This document shows, piece after piece, positions 39,701-52,198 of a DNA stretch of 64,000 bases. The DNA is from Thysanoteuthis rhombus. Its lineage: Eukaryota; Mollusca; Cephalopoda; Oegopsida; Thysanoteuthidae. The translations under genes were made by a program, and so were the position numbers. The notes beneath the pieces are model-generated. The model did not search any database and was not told the DNA's origin. It was given only the letters and a program-made list of their open reading frames with translations. Every line of letters starts with the position of its first letter. Positions within the stretch are counted from its first letter, which is position 1. The stretch is taken from contig OY735207.1 in assembly GCA_963457665.1 (NCBI GenBank), positions 61,897,888 to 61,961,887 on the forward strand. Reading direction: 5' to 3'.

Positions 39701-42700
39701 TGCTGTTCCTTGGTGAACTTATTCCTACAAGAGGAAAATAAAAAGAGAAGAAGGGTTAGAAAATTCTTAAAATTCTATCTTACCATATTAAACAACAGTA
39801 TCCATCAAAGGTGGTGAAAGATTGTAAGATGTTTGTGTGTTCCTGGCCATACTGCTTTGTCTACAGACTTGAAAATTGGCATCAGTACTCCAGTAAAAAA
39901 TGTGAAAAGCTTTTTTGGCCCTTATTTTGATAGCTGTATTTACAAGACCTAGATTCTCCATAATCTAAATGTTTCTAGATATTTTCTTACTCTATTTTAG
40001 ATGTTTTTCAATGGAAAATGCATGTGATGTCATAAACAGAATTTGTTCTGATCATATCTATTCCTTGATGAAATTTTTTTTACATGACTTCAAATTTTGA
40101 CGCCACAGTTGTTCAAATATTGTCAGTGATGACAAGTTGCTGTTCATTTTTGATGCACAAACTTGATTTATAAGATTCTATTCAAAAGTACAGGGAAAGA
40201 GAACAACATGCACTAACTGAATTTAATAAAAACTTTTGCCACTACCTTTGTGAAGAAGTGTTCAAGGCAAGGTTACTAATTAGAGGTAGTTGGTGGAGAC
40301 GAGTAGCATTTTTACCTTTCTTGACATTTTAAAAAAAAAAGGCAAAATACGCCAAAAATGCAGCTCATTTTTCTCCCATCTTCAATGTTAGAATTAACAA
40401 ACAAAAATATGCCAATTTTGACAATATTTTTTGTAAATGCCAGCAAATATGACAGCCATCACAGTTCAGAAATGATCTTTTCTAATAAAGTTATTTAAAA
40501 CTAAATGCTCCTAATGTTAACTAGTGAAAAAAAAAAAGAGTAAACATCTTGGCCAACTCAAGAGATTTTCATCTTTGCATTTAGAAGACATTAATGACAC
40601 CATAACTCAGTATATATCTGACACTTGATCTAACTTTCAGAAACTTTACTGACCATGATGTCATTGTCATAGATTTGCTTTACCATTCTTTCAACTGAGC
40701 AGTAGAATAGCTATACTTTCGCAACTGCACCACACATGGTATCCCATTGCAGACATCTCAAAAACTACGAGATCTCAAGAAATCAATAGAACGTTTGACA
40801 GCCTCAGTGAAACTAACAAACATTTTGGTAGTAGAGAAGACGATTAAACATTTTTTGCCACTCACCTTGTGGCTGAGATAGTAATATATTTTCCACTAGT
40901 ACCAGAGGTCAATGTTACTGGAGCCTGCTTGGTAGAAAAGATAGTTGCATGCTGTCTATCAATAAAAACCAGGATTCTAAATGCTGATTTTCTTGGCATG
41001 CATGATCTCTCTATTCTAAAGGATTGACCACAATCATTTTACCCACTGTCCCCATCACACCTAGCTTTGTCATGTACTACACTAAGCTTAGTAAATATTG
41101 ATGGCAAACAAACAGACAAAATCAAATCATGGTAGACTCAGAAGCAGAAATAAAAATAGCATATCTGGTTAGTCACTAAATAGAAACCATCTCATGGCCA
41201 ACATCTTTTGGCAGCTTACCATGTTGGGGTGATCAATCAAAAAAATTGGAAAAAGGGGTGGACAATGAATAAATTATTTCTCACTTTTTGTTGAGCAGTG
41301 ATCACTAAAAAGCTCGAATTTTCAAAAAACAGGCATGAACACTGCCAGACACAAACAAAAGAGCCAATTTAGCATAAACTAACATTGTTAATTGAACCCT
41401 CACTAAAAACCTATTTTAGGGATGAATTTTCAAAAAACAAAACAAAAAAAAAAAGTTTTTTTAAAAACATAAGGAGTAAAAATTAAAATTTTCAGTCCCC
41501 TAGCTCCTTTGGTGCAGCCTGTACTTATAATACATACAAACATAGATAGCCAGCCAAACCAACTTGAAAACTAAAGAAACTCATGTTGACATTTTTGAAA
41601 AGAGTAAAAGTCACAGAGAAAATGCAAACATACCTGGGAATAATTCTTATCTGCCTAATGAGTGGCCTGAACTCAAAGATGAAAAGGAATTTCTCAAAAA
41701 CCATGTGACACACACAGAGCTGTAACTTCTGGCTGAAATCCCAACCTTGTGAATTACCAAATTGGACGACCAGCTCAAGGAAGTCCGTCCACATAATGTT
41801 TGTAGTAAAATCGATATAAAGCACATAAGAAGTCTCAGGCAACTCATTTAACCTCAATGAGACATTCTGCTGAAGGAATGGTACGTAATAATTTTTGCTC
41901 AGACGATGACCGTGGCTCTTAAGGCCAAAGATTACTTTGTTTGACTCGAGTACAGACAGGATCTCTAAGGCATTTGATTCATGTGGCTGCAGATGTTTTA
42001 GGAGTAGGCTGTGATGAATCATGGTGGAAGCAATGATGAGACCCTGTTGTTGCTCCTGAATGTTACTGCTTCTGCCAGACAGGATCGGATAGGCCATTTG
42101 TGACATGCATGTAAGAAGAAATTCAATGTTGGCGGCAAAGTAGAGACTATTGTGGGTGTGTCTACTTGGATGCAAGGTAGACCGTATTGGCCGGTCCTTC
42201 AGGTCAACTGAAATTTAAAAGAAGGAAAGAACAATGAAAGATGCAACTGAGTTAAATAAGAACTGAAAGTTCAATGAGGCATCAACTATTAAGTTTAAAC
42301 ACCATTATTGTCAGATCTCATAAGTGAGAGATAATTTCAGGTGAGAAGCACCTTATCAAGTTTCAAGTGAATCGGTCTTAAAAAACAGCTGAAAGACAAT
42401 GCAAGAACAGACCAATAGAAGAACCGAACTTCTTATATAGAGGCTAGGGCACCTCTAAAAATAGTTTAATCACCTCAATTATGCTTGTGCGTGTATTTTA
42501 CACATAGACAAACATTAACTAATTCTTCTCTCTACAATATGTTAGGCCCATGTAAATCCCACATGCCAAATATTTTAATAAAAGCACCAAAAAAATATTC
42601 ACAGAGCAAAAATACATGAAAAATCTAATAAATGGGGAGGTCCTAATAGAAAAAAAAACATCAAAAAATGAATACAGGAGGGAGAGGGGCTTTTATTTGG

Positions 42701-45700
42701 CACACGAGAAGTACCCTCTAAATTTCTTTGCTATGGTCTGGAATGTCAAAGCCAACCGCGTGCAATGATATCTGTACCTCACATAAATGAATCACCATAG
42801 CCTGTGCATGTACCAGAATTGATTAGGTAAAAAATTATCTAAAAAAAAAAAGAAAAAAAAAAAGGAAAATGGCAAAAGATTTAGGCATTGTTGATCCAAA
42901 ATGTCTAAGAGAACCCAAAAAGCGATATTTTGAAAGAAAAAAAATGTTTTTATATGGTGCCTCATGCTCCACTCATGCAAATTTTCAAGCTTGTAGTCTC
43001 AAAAACGTGACAAAAACCACTCAAACAGGCCACTTGGCTAGTTGCTCGGGCAGGTCATTTGTGCTACTACCATTAGTCGATATTCACTACACTATGACTG
43101 ATAAAAGGTTGATTACTTTCTTGAAATTTACAAGTTTTATGATAATAATAACTCTACAGACAGGTCATTCTTTCTAAATAAAAATATCTAGTTTGATTTT
43201 TCAGCTAACTTTTTGTAACAGCATAAAATATTTCTATTTTATTCATATCATTCAATTGATTTTTCTAGATAATCCCATCTTCTCAGAGATTTTTTTCCCA
43301 GACATTTCATTCTCCAGCCTTCTCCAGGTGGAAATTATAGCCAGCATTGACACTGCACTGAAATTCCACTTGGAAACTGAGAATGAATTCGTTGGTATCT
43401 CATGAAATAAAAAAACAACAAAGGTGATGGGGATAATCTTAAAAATTCATTTAATATTTCCAAGTCATCTGAAAACTTCAAACATTTTGTTCTAATAATT
43501 TTTCCAGCAACTTAATGATCATCTGATGTTATATTCATTTATAAAAAGAAGAAGTTTTGACTGTTGTTTCTTTTTTAGAATTTTATATTCATTTTTTTAT
43601 ATATTTATCATTTTTTTGCAGTACAGATTGAATAAACTTTAAAAACTCATTCAAATAAGCAGTCATTTAAACAAGTTTTTAAAAAAACGATTCGATAAGG
43701 GAGATTATAAATGCATACATCTAGATTGCTCTCCCTTGAGCTTTACATGAGTAGATTAGACAAAAATGCTCACTACAAAGAAATATCTAGTTCCTATTCT
43801 TCCCACGTTAAGTCTCGACCTTGTGTCATATTTTGCTGTAGAGGGACAGGCCAAAGAAATATCTTGGCAACAACTACATTTTCAAGAATTTCAATTGAGT
43901 ACCAAAAAAAATTTCTATTTTGAGTTTCATAAATATTTAGTTCTTTTTTTTCGTGAAATTATTACTTCCATAACTATCAATATTATTAAAAGGCTGCTAG
44001 GGCCAACAAATAATTTTCATCACAACTGTTTCAAAAATACTAATAAAATGAGGCAAAAGTATCACATAATTAAAAGACATAATACAAATCAGTTTGGCAG
44101 GACAGGTAAGTTCCTTTTCTTGGTACTATATTGATAACTTTCATTATAAGTTCACCTTAGAGAAAAAACAAAGTGTGCTATCCTAGATTAAAAAAAATCA
44201 CAAATCAGTTGAGCATCTTAAAGTCTGACTACAAAAACTTGGTAACATCAAAAATCAGACTATTTTAAAGAATAAGATAATTATCAAATTTTGTACGTTT
44301 ATATTTATCAATATGTAAAATACCATTCTTCCTGTATGACAATGTTTGTAGCATGAACATCATTAATTGAATTAAAAAAATCTTTTTTTAAAAAGCCATT
44401 ACAAAAATTTCCAGCAAATATTTTTTTGGTAAAACCTAAAAGATAAGGTAATTTTTTGGAAGCAGTACAAAGATATTTTGAAATTTCATAAAATTAAACG
44501 AGCACTTTGTTATCATTAGGGTACTCTTGATTCAAGGTCATTCATGTAACTTTGTGGTTTTAATGACCTGACCCTATAGTACGTGAAAGTAGGCCTAGTC
44601 TACGCCACACCAAAAACCCTGGAATTTCAGAAACTCAGAACACCCTCAGTCCCGAGGTTGCCAAGTTTGTGATGCTCGACTGAACCTAATTGATATGAAT
44701 TGAGCATCTGAAAGGATTCAAGAAGACAGTTACATGAAGACTTACCTCCAATAAATTCTCTCATTTGTTTGAGGTCAGAAACCACATCTAAAGCACCCTT
44801 TTCTGTAAACATTTTAAACATCTCCTTCACTGACAAATACAAATTGGGTATGATATTGGTCTCTGTCTTTTTCCGTTCAGACAAAAAGCGTAAAGTTGCC
44901 TGATTAACTTGGAGGGGTTTTGTATTATGGACAATATCAAATATCGAGCTGAAATAGTTGTCGACTGCACAGTGGTTAGCGCTCCTTGGGACCTCCAGCA
45001 GCTTTGTCTGCCTGCTTTTGTTCAGTAAAGACTGATGGCTGGATGCATGGCTACATTGACCGGCACCATGCTGGCACACCACAAACAAGCGGACGATGGC
45101 GTCTTTTCCAATACATGTATGCACCGTATGCAAGATTCGGCTAACCTCCTCATTGTCATTCATCTTGTCACACTCTACCATCACCAGGAAAATACTGTCC
45201 TTTGTGAAACTGATATTCATACAATTATGAAAAAATGACTCATCAAAAACAGCCAGAAGTTCAATAATATCCTGTTGAACCTGGTCCCCGAGCAAAGAAC
45301 ATCCCGCTGACTGCCATCTTGTGGTCCAGGGGCTTACAGAAAATGTCTGATTACCAATACGGTGAACACAGCAGGCCTTGAAGGCAGTGGTCTTGATGGG
45401 TGGCAAATACTGGTGATTGTGATTGTATGCCAATCCTAGGAAATCGTATTTTACACCAAAGGAGTTGAAGTAGGTCCCGGCTCCACTTCCAACCATGAAT
45501 ACTCGACGGCTGGGATAAATAACCTTCTGAAGCAGTTCCCAACCACGTAAAAGTTCCTGTTCAAATTTCACTGGCCGTTGGATGATGACCGATATCTCCG
45601 AGTTGTTCCTCAAAATCCTTTCAATTTTTTCTCTCTAAAACAGATAAAGAGACATTGAAATAACAAGAATTCATACAAATACTAGTGTATCTAACATTTC

Positions 45701-46067
45701 CCAAGTTATAAGAGTTTTCATGTTTTCAGTGACTAATAATCTATCTGAATATCATTTTATAAGCCAAAAGCATTCAAAATCAGTTCTAATATATTGTTAG
45801 GATTACCAAATGTAAACAACAAATATTTCTACTGATTTCAAGTCTTTCCCCCAAGGGAGTGATTAATGTATATCTATTGTCAATGACAGTGTTCTACAGT
45901 GGCAAAATAGTCAGAACACCTAACAGAGAAAAGACGGTGAACTGATTCATCAGAGTTTATCAGATGACCAAAACATTTTGGCAGATAATTGAGTGTGAAA
46001 GTTGCTCGAGTGAACTCTTCCATATTGTCAATTATCATCATCTTGTCAGATTTTTTACATCAACTAA

Positions 46068-46133
<66 letters not shown>

Positions 46134-49100
46134 AGCTTTACAGCTTCAAACACAAAACATTAAAAAACATTTTCTTTTTAAATATGCATATATTTATTCA
46201 TTCATGCATTATATTACTTTGAAATGATCTCCCTTTATTAGAAGGTGAATGCATTTGGCTTAGACTGCATAGATAGAATTGACTGCTCTAATTGTTTGAT
46301 TCCTGCAGCAGCCTCATTTCTTTTAATTGTTCATTCTACTGTCCAAGCCTATTATACATTCACCATGTAATAGCAAGAGATCATTTCAAATAGAGTTTCA
46401 AAGTAATGTAATCATTTCCATTGGATTATATATATATATAAAACCACACAGTCCCTGTGCTAAAAGTTGCAAACAACTGCACTAGTATGACTCTCCTTCA
46501 AAGGGATGGTAGAACTCTACAGCCAGCTTAGGCATCTACCAGCCACGGAATGTTGACATCTGGTGTGGTTTAACCACAAGTCAGATTTATTTCTGCAAAG
46601 AAGCAATAAAACTCCAATATTTAGCTAAAGCGTCTTCCAGAAGGGCATTCCTGTTAAACCTACAAGCTAGGGGCCCTGCTCTTATTGCACCACTTCAGTG
46701 GCTTTTTTTTTTTTCCTTTTGAAGCTTGAACATTCTGAATTGTCATTCACAGTGTTCAACCTTCAAAACAAAAAAAAAACAAAACAGCATTGTAGCTCTG
46801 AAAAATTACAGAAATATCAACTTTTTAACATGGTTCATGGAACACTTATGTACAGCCACTCACATATTCTATACTAAAACAGAAAATGTACGTATTGAAA
46901 CTTGCTTTGCATAACCAAGGCAATCACCCAATAAGACCAAATTGCTCTATTTCAGTCCCGCTCCAATCCACTGGAATACTCTATGTGTGATTGGATGTGT
47001 GCACATGTGTGTATATATAGGAAAGATAGATATTAGGGTAATTTTCACTTTACAAAAATTATTTGAAGACATACCTCTACTATAAATTTGATATCTATTC
47101 ATAACTATCATCTCTTCAATAACATTGAAAAATATTACCAATGTTCTCCCAAATTACTAGTTTCTTTTTCAAGACTATCACAAATCGTAACATTCAAACC
47201 TAGCTCATTGCCTAAAAATGAATGAAATAGAATAACTAACCACGGAGTAATGTTGACAAGGAACCCCATTCAAAGACAAGATAAGGTCTCCTCGTTTCAG
47301 TTTGCCAATCGTTTGTCCTTGAACGTGAGTGACCAAACAGAACTGGAAAAAAAAAAAAATTAACGTTATGTTGACAGCAGATTGGAGGAAAAAGATTATG
47401 AATAAATAAAAAGTTATAATAATCACTCCAACTTTTGTTCGGAGAATCTAATCTCTCCTTTTTATCCTCAACATTGTCGACACAACATTTCGGATGATCC
47501 ATTCTCCAACCTGCATCAGGTGTATAATTCAAGATAAGAGACAAACAGGGCCTTTTTTTTTCAATCATACGCCTGACAAGGGTTGAAGAATGGATCAGCC
47601 GAAACATTGGGTTGATAACACAGAGGATGGAAAGAAGAGATTTGAAAGTCCAAACAGGGTTGTATAGTTAATGACTTTTCTCAAAGTTATAGACATCAAA
47701 ATGAACATTCCACTGAAACTATAGCAACCCTTAGCAGCTACAAGTTGTCAGAATGGCTCTTTAAATTGATCAAAATTTTTTTTTTCAGTAAATCTAATAA
47801 TCTATAACTATTTGTTAGTTTGCATACTTAGGCTTTTATTAACATGATAATACCATTATTTGTTTAGGTTATGGGGATTGATTTGGATTTTCAAAGAAAT
47901 TTCTTACTTTTATACGTTATTTAAATATTACTCATTATCTAATTCAACCATATAATGAGCTTATATGCAAATTTTTCTGTTTGTTTGTGCACAAATGGAT
48001 TGATCTCATTGGTTGATTTACCCTCCTATTATGGCATAACAGAAATTGCGCTGTAGAAACTCCAAGACTTTATGTCTGATCATCAAACTTTAAAAACAGT
48101 ATGAGAGATGAATTGAAATTTTTTTTTTTCAAATTTTCATCAGAAACAAATTACCTAATAAAATAGCTTTAGGCTTGTCAGTGCCAATCCATACATAAAT
48201 AACACCATCACTTAGGGCAGGTATATTGTAGTTCATAATGACAGATGTGAGCACAGTCACAGCTGTTATGGAAGGCTTAAGAAAAGCTGTTTCCCAATAG
48301 TGGTTGATGATGATTATAAATTCAATTGCATAAATAAAAATTAATTTTTCATGGATATTTTTATTCTAAAGGTTTTGTTTGTAAATAGAAATTCATACTT
48401 CCAATTTCTACACAAAAAAGGGGTTTCTAGTACCCTGAAGATCAAAACTTTTCAAACCTTTTACTGTGGTGACACACATTTTTAAAATAATTTTCTATGA
48501 GACACATTAACCAAGTTTTGTTTGCTGATCCAAATATATAATGTCATCCAAAGCAGTTCAACTAACTCATGTAAAGTATGTTATGAAAGATATACAAAAT
48601 TATTCTCATTTTCATGATTCACCAAGAGATTATTGGCGACATGCAGTTATGAAAGATCATCTATGATCTTCATGAAAAATAATGATAGAATTAAGGTAAA
48701 CACTATTTCGCAAACTAGTGTCTTTTTGTTGCCTTATATGAAACTATTGACAATATAAAGAAAAAAAATTTTCTTAAAAACAAGAAACAATACGAACCAT
48801 GCTGCAATCCATGGAGCTTTCTAAACTATTTGTCTGCAGGACCCAAAATATGTCAATGAAAGAAGAAAAAAGAAAAAAGATATGAGATTTTTTTCTTCAA
48901 AAGTGTATCTCTATTAAATAAATCGTCAAACATTGTTTGGATCAGTGGTAGCTGACAGTAACTGAACTACACACCAGTTACTTTGAACAAACCTTTCATT
49001 AACCTTTGCTTTGACATGAAAAAACCTACGGCAGTATTAAAACCAGCACAGAAAGGCTCCAAAAGTCATACAGAGGCTCTAAAAAGAATAATTCTTTCAT

Positions 49101-51096
49101 CAAAAAGTATAATCAAACGTATTCATCAGAAATAAACGCACTAATGAACTTAAATGTACGTCATCATTTTGAGCAACTTGAATTGGTAGTCAGTTGGGTA
49201 CATTGCATATACTGTTTGTCCGCTTGGATAGTGTAATGGTTAGCACATCTGCCTTGCACCCAAAAGGTTCTGGTTTCAATTGAGCAACTGGTGAGCAATG
49301 AGTTTGAAAACTCTTCATAAGGACAAATTTCCATGCACTCAGCAGTAAACTGAGTACACCCTAAGCTGTGTGATCCTGCATGGTCATAAAAAGTTGTAGG
49401 TACAAAATCAAGGTCTCAACCTGACTTGAGACTAGCAAGGATCACTAAGCTGACCAATGCAACAGAAACCGAGACTTTGTTGCCGGCTGTAATACTCCAT
49501 TAGGGGTTGTCTCTTAAGAGACCTGATGGTTAATCTATGGATGCCAGTAAAGTAAGAACACCAGATCTAGAAGTAGGCAAATGTCCTGTTTGCACCCCCC
49601 AGCAGACATCTACATCCTCATTCCACCCTCTTTTGATGTGGATCATACACAGGAGGAAAGAGTTCAATAGTTTGAAAAACTCCCAAAATTACAATGACTC
49701 ATCTCAGAATTACAGAGGGTTATATTAACAGATCATATATAGATATATAAACAAGGTTTAGTCTAAAGCAAATTTTATTGCTATGCAAAGAAGATAAATC
49801 TTTGCTTATTTGATTGAAGTTCCACCTCTATACAACAACACAACTATAGATCTTTTAAAGTCCAAAATAGAGGCCTATGAAAAGATACACCGTTGCAAAC
49901 AACCGAACCAAAAAAGGGTGTCCTTTTTAGCCAATAAACAAACAGAATCATTCACATTGTTTAGACAGTCATTTGGTGTGCAACATCTGGACAAAATTTT
50001 ATTGAAAGATATAGAGGATCAACAAAAAAAAGTGTCTGCTCAACAATAGCATAATGAAATAAGCAAAGATAAGGACTATAGTTGAGTAATCATACACAGA
50101 GGAAACTTTTTATTATAGTCACGGATAATATTACCAAACAGTTATTGTTATTAATAACAGTCAGTTCGGGAAAACTTTATTCAAAATGAATTGAAAATTC
50201 GAAAGAATTAAAAATAAATTTCATATCAATTTTTCAATAAATCTAAAGTTGTATAACAATAAACGTAAATTGTTCCTATTTTTATATCTTTTGCTTAATG
50301 TTATCAACCGGTTATTGTTATTGAAACAGCACTCCCTTGAAGAGATCACAAAGTAGCTTCCTCTGTATTAACAAATGCAATCAGACATTTTCTTGCCCAC
50401 ATCCTCCAAATCATTCATCATTCTTTTTAATTCCGCAACCCAAGATAGAAAGGTGAAAATCTAACTCACAGAGGACGGTATTATGTCATACTCAAAATTG
50501 AAAGATCCATCCTGTGACTTGCATAGTTTTATCTTCTTCGTTTTGTAGTCCCATTTGATTCGGTCAGGATACAGGAAGACTGCTTGCTGTAACGAGAGAG
50601 TTTCCATAATCGAACTCAGTGAGCCATTCGAGCGAGGTTGGCTCAGCTGAGGCAGAGGAAGTGACGACAACCGGAGAGACTGTCCATGAGGGAAAAACCG
50701 CCGACAATGGCTGGAACTCTGCTGCAACAGAGAATTCATGCTGCCAGTACTGTAGCTGCTACCGCTACTACAGTTGCTACTGCCTGCAAAACTGTCATCG
50801 TTGCAGTTCATCGTCATCACCTGGTCCTCATCATCCGAGCAGAGGCTGAGGCGTTCCCGAGCCTCCAGGAGAACTACCGTTCCAGTAGAGTTTCTCAGGA
50901 TATCTGTCACATCTGTCAACTTCTGCAAGTGGCGAATATCCTCACCATCAATTTTTGTGATGTACAGGCTTTTACGGAGTTCTTTAGACAAGCAGTTTTC
51001 TTTGACAATTGAGACTTTCACGTTAGACAGCTCAGACAGGTTTCCATTGTTGAATTTCTATGTAAGTTGAAAAAAAAGAAACAAATACATATATAA

Positions 51097-51128
<32 letters not shown>

Positions 51129-52163
51129 CACGCACACACACACAAACAAACACAATACAAATCAGGAATACAATATGATATAATATAATGCAACATCCGA
51201 TGTGTGATGGGTTTATTTCGTAAAGTGCTCAATACATTCAACATTAACATCAACATCACATTCAGTTAGAGTAGAACTATACATATACATATATAATTTG
51301 GACAAGCGGTATAACTGGCTAATTTGATATTAAACTCAACTATTACAGACATAGGATTATATCATAAACTAATCGTAGCCCACTTCCTGTAGAACTACAC
51401 TTTCGCACACCTGACCACAATTTTGCCAAAGACGCTAGTTATACCATTATAGAAAAAATAGAAAAAAAAATACTCCAATTGACATAACTAAAGTTCTAGA
51501 GAAACATGAAGATATGTGGATCAACAAACTCAAAACTCTGTATCCTAATGGATAAAACACTTAACTTAACAACCCTCATCACACAGATCTCTAATTCACA
51601 AAACTCCTACTAATAATATCCTCCCACCCACATCTAAGATACATTCAATACTGGAAGCTTCAAAGTCACCCAGACCCATACGAAAAATTCACCTAAGCCA
51701 GTTATACCACTTGTCCAAATCATAGCCAACACATTTTTGATAACTTGTAAGGTTGATACCTATGTAGCTCCTTGACCTCACCACCCCTCCATTTACACTA
51801 TCCCTAACATACCCCAAAAATCTAACTCCACATCACTTCCCTCCTACCCTGACACAGACTGCCCTCTCCAAGACCAACTGCTGCAGCTTAACCAAAGACT
51901 TCATAACTAGCTGGACTTTCTCTCACACAGCAGGATGTCTCCAGCAGCCTTTATAAAATATTTTACCCACAAGGTATAGCTCCTGGTAGTGAACTCTGGT
52001 TCCACATGGGAACTTTAAATCCTAAAAACACATACTTACACAGTGCACACCACTGAAGATGGGAAAAATTCCAAAACATGTCTGGACCATTAACATCTAA
52101 GGATTAATAAACCTTACCTCTGAGCACTTTACTCTAGAGTCTGTCTCACTCCTTACAGTTCAC

Positions 52164-52198
<35 letters not shown>

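Noticed and set aside
49222-49296. Functional tRNA gene on the + strand
   Set aside because: The arms are incomplete and a SINE-like body follows.
50619-51070. + strand ORFs rich in Ser/Cys/Thr opposite exon 2
   Set aside because: They are antisense to the PDZ1-linker exon. The minus frame has the splice sites and PDZ motifs.
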